64,000 bases of DNA, from the NCBI GenBank assembly GCA_026929865.2, contig CM049409.1, positions 7,657,452 through 7,721,451 on the forward strand, written 5' to 3'. Of the stretch, positions 22,543 through 35,600 are shown one piece after another. The first letter of the stretch is position 1, and each line of letters opens with the position of its first letter. This stretch comes from Hyperoplus lanceolatus. Lineage: Eukaryota; Chordata; Actinopteri; Uranoscopiformes; Ammodytidae. Both the position numbers and the translations under genes were made by a program. The notes beneath the pieces were generated by a model. That model saw only the letters and a list, made by a program, of their open reading frames with translations. It did no database searches and was not told the origin of the DNA.

Positions 22543-25500
22543 GTCTGTAAATGGAATTGACCTTGACACCTGTTAGGATATATTCAACAATTACATTAGT
22601 TGATTTTATTGAAGAAAAGTGTCATATTATTAATTTGCCCTTCCTCAAATGAATAAAATACTGTGTACTTGAAATACATTGAATTTATCTTTTAGCAGTA
22701 ATGGATTTCTAATAGCTTGTTCACCATGGAAAATACAATTTAAAAGCAAATTATGATCTTAGAATCTCTTCTTTTAATGAAATACTGTTATAAAGATAAA
22801 TCTCACCTACCAAGGGGTTACCATTTAAGAAATCATTCTATGAACCCCATATATGTCCACTGGTTCTTTAGAACTAGCATGCCTAGCAGTTTAACACATA
22901 TTTGATGGAAAAACTTAGTCATGAAGTCCAAAGTAGGGCGGACAGTTGTACACTCTCCATACTTCTACGTAAATCCCTCCATTGCTAAGTCCAGATGTCG
23001 GGCAAATGCATGTGTGCACACACTCCAACACGCAAACATAATCAGTTGTACGTGTGTGACTGTTTGCTTGTGTGTGTGGGGTGAGGTGCGGATTAGTTAG
23101 TATGCCTGTGGAAACTTTTGCCATGTGACATCAGCCCACCTCTCACACACTATGACTCTCCTCCCATCTGCACATCCATTCTGTCCCACAATTGTTTTTC
23201 TATTTTTGGGATTGTCTGATTAAGGGCCAGATGTGCAGACTGTGTCTTTCTGCAGCAGAAATCCTGCTGAGTGGGGGGTAGCAGCAGCACAGTGACAGGG
23301 ACGAGGATGTTTTAATCTGCCTGCTAGTGGAGTGTAATCAGGCCCTGGGCAGCACAATAAGGCAGGGGGGTAGGGAGGAGGTCGTGAGGGGGGCACTCTT
23401 GGTAATGCTGGGGCTCTGTGCTGCCTCTGGTCTGTACCAACAGCCCCACACTAGAGCTCAGTCCGTAAGCAAGTGCATGCAGAGCTATTCACAGTGAGTG
23501 TGATTGCAACCTTTGACCTCCTGCCTGTGTAGTTAACCCCACAGAGCGACACACATGGGCTCCAGTGAAGGGGTGGGGGGGACGGGTACTGACGGTGAGA
23601 TGGAGGCGGAGCGCCTCCTACACAATAGTAAAGGAATCCCCTTCTCTCTACCATTATCAGCCACTAATGATTTACATCTAGGATTAATATCCACCTCTAT
23701 CTTTTTAACATTCTTCTTCACACCCATCCCCCAACTATTCTTTCTTTTTTTCACCACCTGTCTCCCACTTGCTTTCCATTTTGCACTGACGTGTACTATA
23801 GTCCTGACCCCTTAAGAATAAGCACTGTACACACACGCAATTACAGCGAGAAGCCCCAAAGAGAGACCCGCTCCTCTAATGATGAGAGATTCTGAGAGAA
23901 ATAAACTGAGAGAGACAGAGGCAGAGACAGTGATTGCCTTCCTTGAGCCAAACATAGACATGCTGTAAAGAGAACGCGCACAGCACTGTCTGTCTCCTCA
24001 TCGATTTAACTGTTGTTTTTTTCCTCTCAAGTAAGGCGACGTTGAATGGCTGAATGTCTATGCGCAAATTGGGTGTGCTGCAAGATTTTGGCTGTCCACA
24101 AAACAGAACGGACTCACAGATTCCCAAGTATTCTTTCCCTTTGAGTTGGGTTTGATTTATTTTTTTGTAGCTGCTGTTATAGTTATTGGTTTATAATTGC
24201 CCAAAATCTGTTGTTTTGGGGAAATGCAATGGCATGAGATCAAAGCTCTATACTGTACAATTGACATCTTATGAAATTGTAATTAGTTGCTGTAAGCAAA
24301 CATTGAGACTTTTTAGTGAATTATGAAACAGTAGGCTTAGAAACAAATCCTGGAGCAGCAGCATCTTTCAGCCACCAGGCGCATTTCCTTCCGGAATTAC
24401 AGTGGTTTACTCCTTCGTCATAATGTGTTGTTTATTCCATTGATAGAAGAGGAGCATGGCATTTGCCCATGACTGTTGAGGATGATTGGTTACCATTATG
24501 GAAAGGTGTAGCAATTAAATAATACAATTGACATTTTCTAACAATGTCCTGTGGCAGCTCTCACCAAGTGCATCAGCTATAGGGCCACATTAACTTAATG
24601 TAATAGCCAAAGCTACAAAACAAAGTAATAACACACATTCTCAGCGAGTCTCACTATGACTTGGATAATTGAAACACTCTACTGTAAGAGATCAATTCTA
24701 AGAGCATTAAGTGACACGTTTGCAGATTTAGCAGTACAACAGATGCAGTTTTTTAACCACAGAGTGATTTTTGTATTGAACAAGTGTTCAATATATCTGT
24801 TCATTATGAAATGCATTCATGTAGATGGCAGGTTGGAGCTTTGCATCGATTCAAAAATTCATACCTGCCTTATACCTACTGGTCCCTTTTACGTTTTTTG
24901 AACTAACTGCAGTTCATGTGAACATTTAGCAACTTATTCCAGAGATGATAAAAGAAACAACTGTACATTATAATGCAATAGAATGTGACACCTACTACCA
25001 TTAACGAGGCTCATAATGGTTTGTTTTTATGTTGAGTGTGTCTCGGAACGTGTTATTGTTTAGGGTAAGGCCTTTCTCTGTTATTAGTTTAACATTTCTT
25101 ATTAGTGTATGCATTTTGAAGTTCAAAGTAAAAACTATAAAATGAAACACATTTAAAGTTTTTGAGAAATGAAAAATAAATAACTAGTGGGAGATACTCA
25201 GAACAAATAGCTACACTTCCTGTATGCTGTGATCTCAAATGTAGAGTCAGAGTACCTCAGTGGACAACTGGTCCCCAGCCCCCATGACTTCAGTACACAA
25301 GGTTTCAACCTTCTGTCTGCCAATGAGCAGCTATTACCTGGCAATGTGTGTCACTGCCCTTTGTCTGACCCATCGTCTTTTTCCAAGCCCAACTGGACCT
25401 GTCCCAGAATGCCCCTCTGCCCTACTGAAAATGGATCCCTGCTAAATAAACTCTATCAATCCAATGGTGAAAAAACATTGTTGACCCTGTTTGCTCTTTC

Positions 25501-27375
25501 TCTACTCAACCCTTTCACCCGGCCGCGTGGCACCCTGGGGATTAGCCATAACTCTAACCTCCAACCTTGGCATTTTCTGAGTAGATTCTCGTCAAACCAG
25601 ATTTCAGCAGACATCCCCGCCTCAGGGGGACCACTGGTGGAAGAGAGCAGCTTTCCATAGGCTCTCTTAGACATTCCCCTCATAATCACATGGGGGCTGA
25701 TATTTATGTGAAAGGGCAGAGGCAGTTATGATTGCATATGGACATGACTTTTATGATAAGGGGAATCGTGTGTTGAGTTGGCAGTTTGCCATCCATGTAA
25801 AGGATGAGAAATTAGTTCCCAAGTTACCCTTCATTGCGTATGCCCTTTCTCTGAAATCTCTCTCTCTCTCTCTCTCTCTCCTCCCCTATCCTTTCACTAT
25901 TTTTAATGAGTGGCTGCCCACATCAAGAGAGGGCAACCATGTTTTGCTGCAGATTGTGAAAGGTTTTGTGTTTCTTAGTTATCTAAATAAGAAGCCTCTG
26001 ATCCTTTTGTAGGTTTGTTGTCCCTTTTAAAGGTCTTTGATATCATTATAATTATATTATATTATGATCTCTTATCCATGGGAGCAGCTCTTTGATTTGT
26101 TGGTTGCTAGAAAGGTGATTTTTGCAGATGAAGCCACAGGAGAGCACAGGCTATTGAATCAAGTGCCAGGTTAAAATGCCTTTTGAAACTAAATGTCAGT
26201 GAGCAGAATTCAGCTTGCCTTGGTAGTCCGGTAATACAGCGATTGATGAGCTGCAATGTAAAAAGATGAATGGCTTAGGAGGTTGTCTGCATCTCGGACT
26301 GTATCATTGGCAAAGTACAATTTAAGAAATATGTATAGCATTTATTTTTTCCAATATACGAGTTCATAGACACCCTTTGCAATCCCCCCCAAAAAACTTC
26401 TAGTTGACACACATTTCTGCCAAATCTAATCAAATCCTTTATTGGTAAGGCTTTGATAGACAAAGATTCATTAAACAAATTTGAGGGTTATATTAGAGCT
26501 ATCACTTTTAATAATAGGCTGAACATTGTGGCTGGCTGCTAGCAGATATAGATTTGACTCAACAAGATACCTTTTATTTTTATACAATTGTGGTGGCTGC
26601 ATAAAGTGATGGTGACAGGTTCAGTACAAATCACCATGGAGCTATTGTTTTGTCAGACTTTGACAGGTGGTAAAAATCACCACTTCCTGACATGAAGATT
26701 ATGATATTATCATGTCTTTTGATTGTCTTTTGAACAGGCCTCTCAAGTAAACAGTGCCCTGATTACTTATTAGTGTTTGAGTGGTGATTGTGGCATTTGT
26801 TATGATTGCCCTTTTTTTTCTTCTATATTTTTCCAAAGTGAAGCCAGCTTTGTGCAACTCGCTTTCAAACCAAAGTAATTATTCTCTGCTCTTATACTAA
26901 ATAAACAAAACACTTGTATTATTTATCTAAATAATGTCCACGTTTCTTTGCGCATTTACATTCTCTGCACTCCTGTCCGCCTCTCAATATGTAATATGCC
27001 CCAAAAATGCCTAAATTGAAATGAAATAATAAAGTCATAACAACACTCAACCGTTGATCATCAAACAAAATGGGCTTTGTTGAAGCTGAGTAATAATTAT
27101 TTCATCCACTTTCATCGACTGGCACATGATGTTCCAGTAACGGCTTCCTTTTTTTTGTTGTTTTACTGGTATTGATTGGTATCAAGACCAAAGCCTACAG
27201 TTCTTACAAATAAATGAATCCTTAGATGTGAGGATTTCTAATACCCACACACTATCCCAATCATTTACAAGCCCTCTAACCATGCAATAATAACATACAT
27301 AAATATAGTTCAGAAGAAGTACACATTTTCCATTCCTAAATCTGTTCTCTCTCAACCACAAGCATGTGCACAGAG
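22543..27375. other. Unannotated intronic stretch
   Basis: No exon or bounded mobile element is supported. The 143-codon frame at 25229-25660 (+) is rich in S, P, L and N without a recognisable fold and lacks splice context, so I do not call it. A (TC)n run occupies 25855-25881. Confidence 0.55.
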
Positions 27376-27922
27376 ACCTGTTGGGAATCTACAGACCTCA
27401 GTGAGTAAGCTTCCCCATTTGATTGACATGCTGTATTTGAAAAAAGCTTGGCTCTCCTCTATAGTTTGGAATGCCAAATGATCTCTCCTTCCATACTTTG
27501 CTAGAATCTCCTCATTATCATCCAGCATTGTGGATGAGACCTGAGGCAATGCTACGACTATTTGGCTCTTTCTTGATGGTACCAAAAGGGCCATGGGGAT
27601 GTGAATTATTGTTCTAGGAGGTTTTATTACTGTAGAATGTCAATAAAAATATTTTCCTGCAACTAAAACGTGTACATTTGGCCAGAATTCTAATCATTTC
27701 AATTTCATACTGAACATAAGCGAGCATACTTTGTTGCTTTGACTTGTGTGTGTGTTTTTGTAATTGCATGTGTGTGTATGTGTGTGCCTTACTTCCTCAG
27801 TGCAACAGGTTAGTGTGTTCTTATGATCACAATAGAATGGTTGCAATACAAATGGTCGGCAGTACTACTTATCTCTGTTGGGTTTCCTTCCTTTGGTCTT
27901 CAAAGGAGTATCTTCAAATATT
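27376..27922. repeat. Local direct duplication, unit 1
   Basis: Begins ACCTGTTGGGAATCTACAG and ends near GGAGTATCTTCAAATATT. The same ordered sequence recurs at 28035-28698. The copies are highly similar over blocks of 50-100 bp but differ by several indels. No transposon ends or coding frame are apparent, so this looks like a segmental tandem duplication within the intron. Confidence 0.85.
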
Positions 27923-28034
27923 TCCATACTGCTGCCACAACCACTTGAAGCTACACACAAAAACACACATATTATGGAACTGTACTGCTGCCTGTCTTGG
28001 CCAGGACTCTCTTGTAAAAGAGATTTTTAATTTC

Positions 28035-28698
28035 ACCTGTTGGGAATCTACAGACCTCACTGAGTAAGCTCCCCCATTTGATTGACATGCTGTATTTGAA
28101 AATATTGGCTCTACAGTTTGGAATGCCAAATGATCTCTCCTTCCATACTTTGCTTTTACATCAAGATTGTAGCTTTTTTAAACATCGGTTATGGATTTCC
28201 CGATACGTGGTTTAAAGCTATGAGCAGTTTTCAAATGATGTTCCCCATGAATGTGTGCTAGAGTCTCCTCATTATCATCCAGCATTGTGGATGAGACCTG
28301 GGGCAGTGCTACAGGACATTTGTTAGGACTATTTGGCTATTTCTTGATGGTACCAAGAGGGCCATGGGGATGTGAATTATTGTTCTAGGAGGTTTTATCA
28401 GGGGTGGAAGGTTACTGTAGAATGTCAATAGAAAATTTCACCTGCAACCAAAACGTGTAAATTTGGCCAGAGTTGTTATCATTTCAATTTCATACTGAAC
28501 ATAACCGAGCATACTTTGTTGCTTTGACTTGTGTGTGTGTTTGTAATTGCATGTGTGTGTATGTGTGTGCCTTACTTCCTCAGTGCAACATAGGTTAGTG
28601 TACTCTTATGATCACAATAGAAGAATGGTTGCAATACAAATGGTCGGCAGTACTACTTATGGGTCTTCAAAGGAGTATCTTCAAATATTCTCTTGGTT
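28035..28698. repeat. Local direct duplication, unit 2
   Basis: Second copy of 27376-27922. It carries an extra block of about 105 bp (roughly 28152-28258, between CTTTGC and GAGTCTCC) and lacks a short CTCTGTTGGGTTTCCTT block found in unit 1. The flanking GT-rich segments are also duplicated. Confidence 0.85.
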
Positions 28699-28699
28699 C

Positions 28700-30167
28700 A
28701 ATAAAGGTTACATAAAAAGTAGCTTTTACTGCACACATTCACCTGCGCACACATGTGTACACTCTTTCTTCTTCACACAGACTGGATGCTCTGGGTAGAT
28801 TTTCATACGTGTTTTGATGTTGCTTGTTGTGCATGTCTGCGATTGCAAGGTGTGACCCACTCGCTCAGTTTGTCAGTATTAAAACCGGACACCCTCAACC
28901 TTATGTTCCTTCAGAAGATGGTCACATACTTTGTAATTTCCATAGAGTGTCTTAAAAGGGACAGTTACTAGCACACGGCAGGAATTAGCATTGCAAGACA
29001 TGTATGTGTTGATAATTATTCCTGAAGGATGTAAGATAGGTTGTTTATGCTTCCTGTTTTAAATTTTAACACAGGCAGTCACATAATGGAGCCAGACGAG
29101 ATGTCATATCAAGTCAATATAGGTCAAATCAATTTAATTTTGTATAAAATAATATTACAAATTACAAGTTTTCATGATGAAATGATCAGTTGTTTGTTAA
29201 ATTGATGTCAATCATGGCTCTTGGTAAACTCTGTAGTAAAGAAAAATTCCAGATTGTGACACAATAAGATGAACTGTAATACATAATGTGCATGAAATAC
29301 TTCTTACTCTAGCCTCAGGTTTTCATTGCCATTTGATTGCTAATTATTGTTGGTATCTGCACTTTGGAAACAGCCATGATTAAAAATGCACCAACATCAC
29401 ATCCTAGGGTTTTTATCCCTGATTAATATGCACTTTTAAACCACCAGAGTAGTTCAGGCTCAGGGGCATGCATATTTGATAAGAAAAATATCCACTGTTC
29501 AGCACCTGGAGACAGGTGCAGAGCTGCATAAGTGCAGTCACGCAACAGAAGGCGGGTGTGGAACACTATAGCGAAGGCTGCTGATGTGGTGTCATCGACC
29601 ATGTGTCCTTTTTATTTTGTCCATCTCTGATTACATGTAATGTAAGCTGATACAACCTGACAACAAGCTTCTCAGTATCTTGCAGGATGGCAGGAGAGCG
29701 TTTTCAGGAATAGAAATGGGAAGAGATGCTGCATAACTTACATAGTTCTTACCTTTTGTGATATTTTTCACATTGCAGAACACCTGGTAACACTTTATTT
29801 AGTGAGGATTTTTTTTTTTTTTTTTTTTTTTAATTGATTCATATTTGCAATGCTCCCCACAATCTCTCTTGTGGAATAATGTTAGACGGCAGCTACTGGA
29901 AGCAAGAATATTATGCTGGTTAATTTGTAAAATCTGTGTGTGTTTTACTAACACGTACCATTTTTAGTGGAGGCTTCTAGGTTATTGCTTCCCTGAAACT
30001 GCCTGTCTTCTCCCCTATTTTCTAATATCTGTTCTTTTTTCACAATGACCTTTATTCTCCTCTCCTAACATCAGAGCTGTTCCTCAACTGACTGTTTCAT
30101 GCTTTTTCTTTTCTTCCATGCTTCTGCTCTGTTTCCCTCTGGCTCCACTAACCCCTGACCCCTTCAG
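28700..30167. other. Unannotated intronic stretch before microexon
   Basis: Contains GGTAACACTTTA at 29786-29797, the same 12 bases that start the foldback element at 41764, followed by a poly-T run (29809-29832). No paired end was found nearby. From about 30000 on, the sequence is pyrimidine-rich, leading into the microexon acceptor. Confidence 0.5.
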
Positions 30168-30182
30168 ACTGGCACTACGAGG
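30168..30182 (+). CDS. pcdh15: Protocadherin-15 microexon (15 nt, phase 1-1)
   Basis: Acceptor CCCCTTCAG and donor G/GTAAGAG are both strong. With the G carried from the first coding exon, the 15 nt read D-W-H-Y-E and leave one base for the next codon. Mammalian PCDH15 has a matching DWQYE peptide at the start of the mature protein that is absent from some isoforms, so this is very likely the same alternatively used exon. It sits just before the conserved EC1 cysteine and would alter the extreme tip of the protein that meets cadherin-23. The exon is too short to find by open-frame length; the call rests on splice borders, phase and the encoded peptide. Confidence 0.82.
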
Positions 30183-30303
30183 GTAAGAGGGCAAGCATCC
30201 GTTGTCTATTTTCACTTTTTCCTTTCACATCACTGGATTCTCTTTCACTACTTTCCTCTACCTGTATCCCCCCTCTCTCACCTCCCCATTGGGAGACATT
30301 TAA

Positions 30304-30590
30304 AGGAGGAAAACTCTTGTTGTCAAAATCAGTTTTTCATCAAATTAATTGACTATTTCTCATGATCTGCTAACTGTCCCTACTGTGTGCATTGAAGAAT
30401 AAATGGTGTTAATACACATCTTAGGCTCTGTAAACTATTATGTAAACAAAGGGGGGCCCATCGTAGCTAGCAACATGCCCGTTTACAGAGTATGCTGCCT
30501 ATTAACACTGCTGATCTTAGGAGATATTCACTGATTTTGAAGTGATTTTGACAACAAGCTTTCTCCAGAATCACTGACTCCTCCTTTTTA
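30304..30590. mobile_element. MITE family copy 1 (inverted ends, uninterrupted)
   Basis: Starts near AAGGAGGAAAACTC and ends near GACTCCTCCTTTT, with the inner inverted motif TTGTTGTCAAAATCAG / CTGATTTTGACAACAA mirrored across the element. It shares an ordered interior (CTACTGTGTGC..., GGCTCTGTAAAC, GTTTACAGAG, GGAGATATTCA) with copies at 39815-40144 and around 53062/59460. It is non-coding and the family is not assigned. At the position where copy 3 was interrupted, this copy reads TTCTCATGATCTGCTAACTG without interruption. Confidence 0.75.
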
Positions 30591-30649
30591 AAAGAAGGAC
30601 TTTCCTCTCAACAGCTGCATAGCGTGTTGCCTTGCCAAGCTTTTCCTCT

Positions 30650-30833
<184 letters not shown>

Positions 30834-32478
30834 CTCCTCTCCTGCAGCCCCATCTGGTGATGTCTGTCAAGTTGCCATTACCTGTGTCCCATGTGCTCGT
30901 ACCATCTCACTGCTGTGACCTCCATCTGTGAAGTTGCTGTAGTCCGGGCTGTGCTTATGCTTGCTGCCACATGCTTTGACAACCCTGTTGTCTAGTGTCA
31001 GTGTCAACAGCCCATTCTTGTTTGTATGGTTGGTAGCAGTTATTGGTGCCACCTTCTATGAAATGAAGTGTCAAAGTGACAGCTTATGGTATGACATAAA
31101 GACACCTAAACATCATCTTGAGGTGTATTTCTTCAGACAAATTACATTTTTACAATGTCAGTGATTGTATGTCAGTTTTCTTTGCAGTGTTGTTTTAGCA
31201 TTGCAGCCAGCTACAACAGTTTCATCCCAACTGCAATAAACTTTCTGAACTCTGAGGATTAAGCATGGCCCTTATGTATTGTGTAGTGTGTATGTCTGTA
31301 TGTACATCTGTGTTATATGTTTTGTAAGTTGGAACCTGTACCAAGCTGTACTGATAACAAATTCCACCAGCCTGGCTGTGTGGTCATTAAAAAGAATCAT
31401 CAATCATCATCATCATCAATCATCATCAGCTATATATTCAGACCATACTTTTAATCAGTCCTTCATGCAAAATTCAAAAGTTAAAGTAGCGAAGTATTAG
31501 CAGAAAAATGTACTTGGCATAAATGTAAATTCTACTGAAAAATGGCCCACATGAGTAATACACTATATTATGTATTTCATTAAATTTTAAATACCTATGC
31601 ATCGGTATGTGCTGTAAGTAGCCTTTTACTGCTGGAGCTGATCCAGGTGGAACTAGTTTTAACTACTTTATATAAAAAAAAGTTATGTGCTTTGGTGTAG
31701 TGGTTCCCACCGTTGTGGTTCGGCCCCAGTGGTCCACAAGATAAATCTGGGGTTGGGAGAGGAATTAATGGGGTAGGAACGACGGAAAACTAGATTCCTA
31801 CTGCACAGATTTAAATTCATTGATTTCTGTCATATTTTTAACAAGCTGTTTTATGAAGATATTGGATCATTCTACATCTTTGGGCCTCATACAGTCATAC
31901 AACTGCCTAAGAATTAAATGTCTATTTGGTGAAACTAACAGATACAGTATCGGAAATGTGAAGTCCTCGAGGAGACCTAGTCACAAGACAAGCAGTTTTC
32001 AAATACTAGCTCTGGCAATATCAATGCATAGCTTGTATATGCATTTGATAGGCTTTGTTTAAAATCTAAAGTAAAAAATTCATCTGTCAAATACAACTTT
32101 TGAAGTAAAAAGTACAATATATCCCTCTGTAATATATTTGTAAATTAAATAGCATACAACTGAATGTCTCAACCACTTGAGTAAACATGCTTTGTTACTT
32201 TCCACCAATGCCATATATTAACAGTTTAGCCTCAGTACTAAATACATGTGTGTGACAAAGGGAATGTCACTGGTTGCATTACATATATCAAACCCACTCA
32301 CTTTGTAATGATGTGCTATTCTTGTATTTCATTTTAAACAAAATGCATGTAATTTTCATAAGTTGCCATGAAGCACTTATACACTATTTGATTTGCTAAG
32401 TAACTTATTTTAATATAGCAGATATAAATTGATTTAATTTCTTTTGTTAATTATTGCCTTTTCTTTTTTCTTATGCAG

Positions 32479-32544
32479 AGTGTAAGCTGTCCCGGCCAGG
32501 CCCCCCTGCAACCATCGTTACCATTGATGAGGAGAGCCCCAACG
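32479..32544 (+). CDS. pcdh15: Protocadherin-15 exon opening cadherin repeat EC1
   Basis: Sixty-six nt between acceptor TTATGCAG and donor G/GTTAGT, phase 1 in and out. With the carried G it reads ECKLSRPGPPATIVTIDEES and then PN plus the first base of a G codon. The CKL...GPPATIV.IDEES.NG pattern is the start of EC1 in vertebrate PCDH15. The cysteine falls at mature residue 11 when Q of the first coding exon is residue 1 and the microexon is included, the position that forms the EC1 disulfide in the mammalian protein. The DEES acidic residues lie at the start of EC1. The reading continues into an exon beginning with the rest of a glycine codon, which I could not find in the window. Confidence 0.92.
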
Positions 32545-32969
32545 GTTAGTACCTCACATTTTCGCTCCCCTTCATTTTGCATTCCACACTGGTCAACATA
32601 TCTGCACTCAAGTGTCGTTGATAACACTGTTGTGGCTGTTTTCTACTAGAGTGAATGTTGCTTTAGAAATCCATAATACAACTTCCATTATTGGGACTTC
32701 CGTGTTCTCGTCACTGTAATGGAGTACAGTTGCTCAGCTAATGGCTACATGAGCAGATTGGCTACAGGAGATGTTTTGTCAGACATATTGGATTATCATT
32801 TTGATTGTATCTTAAATTGAAGACACACACATTCTAGTTGTGGTTGTGTACATGTGTTCTGCTTTCCCAAGGTAAAGCTGAGGTGTGTGTGTGTGTGTCT
32901 GAGTGAGTGAGTACTGATGGTGTTTGTGTTCCTATTTCCTTTTTTTCTTTTTTTCTTTTTAACTCTTTG

Positions 32970-33346
32970 TAGTATTTTTCACTCATCGGTATTCTCCTAA
33001 TCGGAAGGTATGATTGCCCACTATCAACCTCCCTATACTCCCAATTACCAGGGAGGTTAATTGCAGCACACACTCTCCCGAACCACCTTTATATTTTCAT
33101 GTTTAATTATTTTCTTTTCCTAGTGAGTTTTTTATTTTCAATTTTCTCTTATTTTTTTAATGTTTATTAGGTTTTTTTTGTTTCAGTTAGTTGTTTTGTA
33201 ACCACCCTAAATTATTTATTGTTTCATTTTTGTCATTCAAAATAAATTACCATTTATCTACTTTAGAAACTTGTTGTGTGGTGGTTTGGGGATCGGGGAG
33301 TGGGATTTAGATTTTGTTATGCTTGGTTCCCTAACGGGGCATAACA
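32970..33346 (+). repeat. 5' LTR remnant of Gypsy element
   Basis: Aligns in order with the right LTR over about 370 bp but is full of small deletions, for example CCTAGTGAG against CCTAGGGTGAG. The 5' boundary, expected to begin TGTTACG, is not present. Confidence 0.75.
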
Positions 33347-33860
33347 TAAATTCTCGTCCTCTTTGCAAAGTACATTTTTTTTTTGCTTGCAGAGTAGTAA
33401 TCGTCGCTTGTTTTTGTTTGGCAGTTTCTCACAAGATTCTTTGATATGACAATTTCCTAGCCTACTATAAATTAGCGATGCACAAAACAGACTAGTTTTA
33501 TTCAGTTTCCATGACATACTATTCCAAGAAACTAAAAAGATGACTAAAAACTTTTGGGAGCAGTGGGGTAGGGGGTGGTGGTAAAGATAAGACATGTACT
33601 TGTGTTAGTCGGGGAGATGGAGTTTGATACTCACTACTTCACAACGGTTTAGGCAGTTGTCGCCCCGGTATAGCACAGATCATATACGTGATAAGCTGGG
33701 ATGAGACGGAGGATTAATCCGCCTAAGAGAGGTGGAGTGCAGACAAAGACAAGAGAGCTATCTTTACATATATGAGGTTGAGAGTCTCCAGCCACCCCTT
33801 ATACGCTCCCTTATCTCCCACCTGAGGTCGATGTTAGCAGCAAATTCGCTTAGTCCCACC

Positions 33861-34275
33861 ATTTAGAGAAGATGATGTTGACTCATATTTTAAGCTTTTG
33901 AACATCCACAACATTGGGTGGCGATTGAAGGGGTGCTGTTTACAGTGTAAATTGATAGAAAACACAGGAGGTTTAATAGTTGTCCATAGAAGAAAGTCTG
34001 AATTATGATATTTTAAGACCACTGTATTAGAGGTACGAATTGTCCCTGAAGCATACCGACAGAAATTTAGAGGATGAGAAAGTGCCAACAAACTCATGTG
34101 AGTTCGCCCGTGAGAAAACAATTCTCTTTGATAAATGTGCATTAAATAAATTTTCTACTCCCGAATTACCCTGTGGAGGAGTTCAAATCCTCCCAGAAAA
34201 ATTGTTTCTATTTAAATGAGCAGAAGTAGAGTCGATGTCAAAACCTCTCGGATGAGTTTGTTTTACCACTTATTT
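33861..34275 (+). pseudogene. Gypsy gag remnant with SCAN-like capsid region
   Basis: Short in-frame islands on the plus strand match the capsid region of fish Gypsy gag proteins related to the SCAN domain: VPEAYRQKF at 34042-34068, FAREKTILFDK at 34103-34135 and DEFVL near 34252-34266. Between the islands the frame is lost repeatedly by single-base deletions, for example just after GATATTTTAA near 34005. It is known that the SCAN domain of vertebrate zinc-finger genes derives from a Gmr1-like Gypsy gag. The element here is not functional as read. Confidence 0.7.
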
Positions 34276-35600
34276 TTCCCACTCCGCGTGAGAACTGTTC
34301 TCAAATTCTTAAAAATTATAACCACCTCCCAGATCTCCCCTAACCTGATCTCCTCACCAAATTTATTATGCTAGATGGATTATCATCCTTTCTCCAAAGA
34401 GAACCCAACCCCGAAATTGGTTTGTTCATCATCCCTTCTCTCAATTCCATAAACGAGAATAAAAATTTCTAATTACCTTTCACCCTAAAAGTTTATTCCT
34501 GACGGGAAGGGAGGAAGATCAGTCAATCACTATATCGTGACACACACCATCTCCTTTAGATAATGTCTACCTTCTCAGATAAATCATCCTTTTCAGGTCC
34601 CTGGCTAAAAATGATATACTTCGATACCCCCACTTTCCCCCTCTCTCGCCGTAAATGACCTAATTCCTTCCGTTTTTGATTCTCGAAACACTTGCAGGGG
34701 AAAAGTTTTCAACCCCCGAAGTGGTTGAAAACCCCATCCTGACCTAGTGTTCTGTTCCTCTGCTGTCAACATTCCTCTTGTTCCCTCCTTGCTTGACACC
34801 ACCAGATTAAGTCTGATGGTGTTATTTATCTGACTCTTTTCTGTTTCTAAAAAATTTTGAAAATGAAATTCCTTGTTAAACCTAAAATTTAATTCCCTTA
34901 ACCTAATCTCTTTTGAAGTCGACAGAACTGAGTTTATCCAACCCACACCGATCAACTCTTACTTCCTCTCTATCCCAACCCCAGTTGAATCTTGTACACA
35001 TTAATGTGTTAATGCGTAAGGGTATCTACAAACTGGTATCTAGGTTAATCTTAAAAGTTCGTCCAAAAATTTCCTAGGTACTCAGTTGGCACATGACACT
35101 TTGTGACCATCTAGGTATAAAAATACCATTTTATCCCTACTTCTTTTGCCTGATCAAAATATGACACCAAATTTTTCCCCCCTGTCTGTCAGGTTATGCA
35201 AACCAAACAGTTATTCCTCCTCCTGTCCGGGCCAACCCTTTTCTGCGTCTCAGGATAAAATTGAAAAAATCGAACAAAACAAAACTTCGGGAAATTTCGA
35301 AGTTGGATAAAGGTAAACTTGATCCCTGTTCTGCCCTTCACAAGTTCTTGTCGTATGAAGCCGAAACCAAATTAAGTGACACTGAATCTTCTTCCCTGTT
35401 ACCCCCTGTTTGCCCTCCAACCTTTGGGGCACTCTGCATCGAGTCCATACAGACACAACCCGTTTTTTCCTCACAGATGAGAATACAGAATTTCTTTCTG
35501 CAGTACTATACATCCTAAGAGGGGTAAGGATAATTAATGGACTATGTTTATTTGGGTGAATCAACTTTTTCTGGGGAAATTCCGATTTTTAGGAAGGGGG

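Noticed and set aside
25229..25660. 143-codon plus-strand frame
   Set aside because: No recognisable domain, no splice context fitting PCDH15, and no promoter or polyadenylation evidence.
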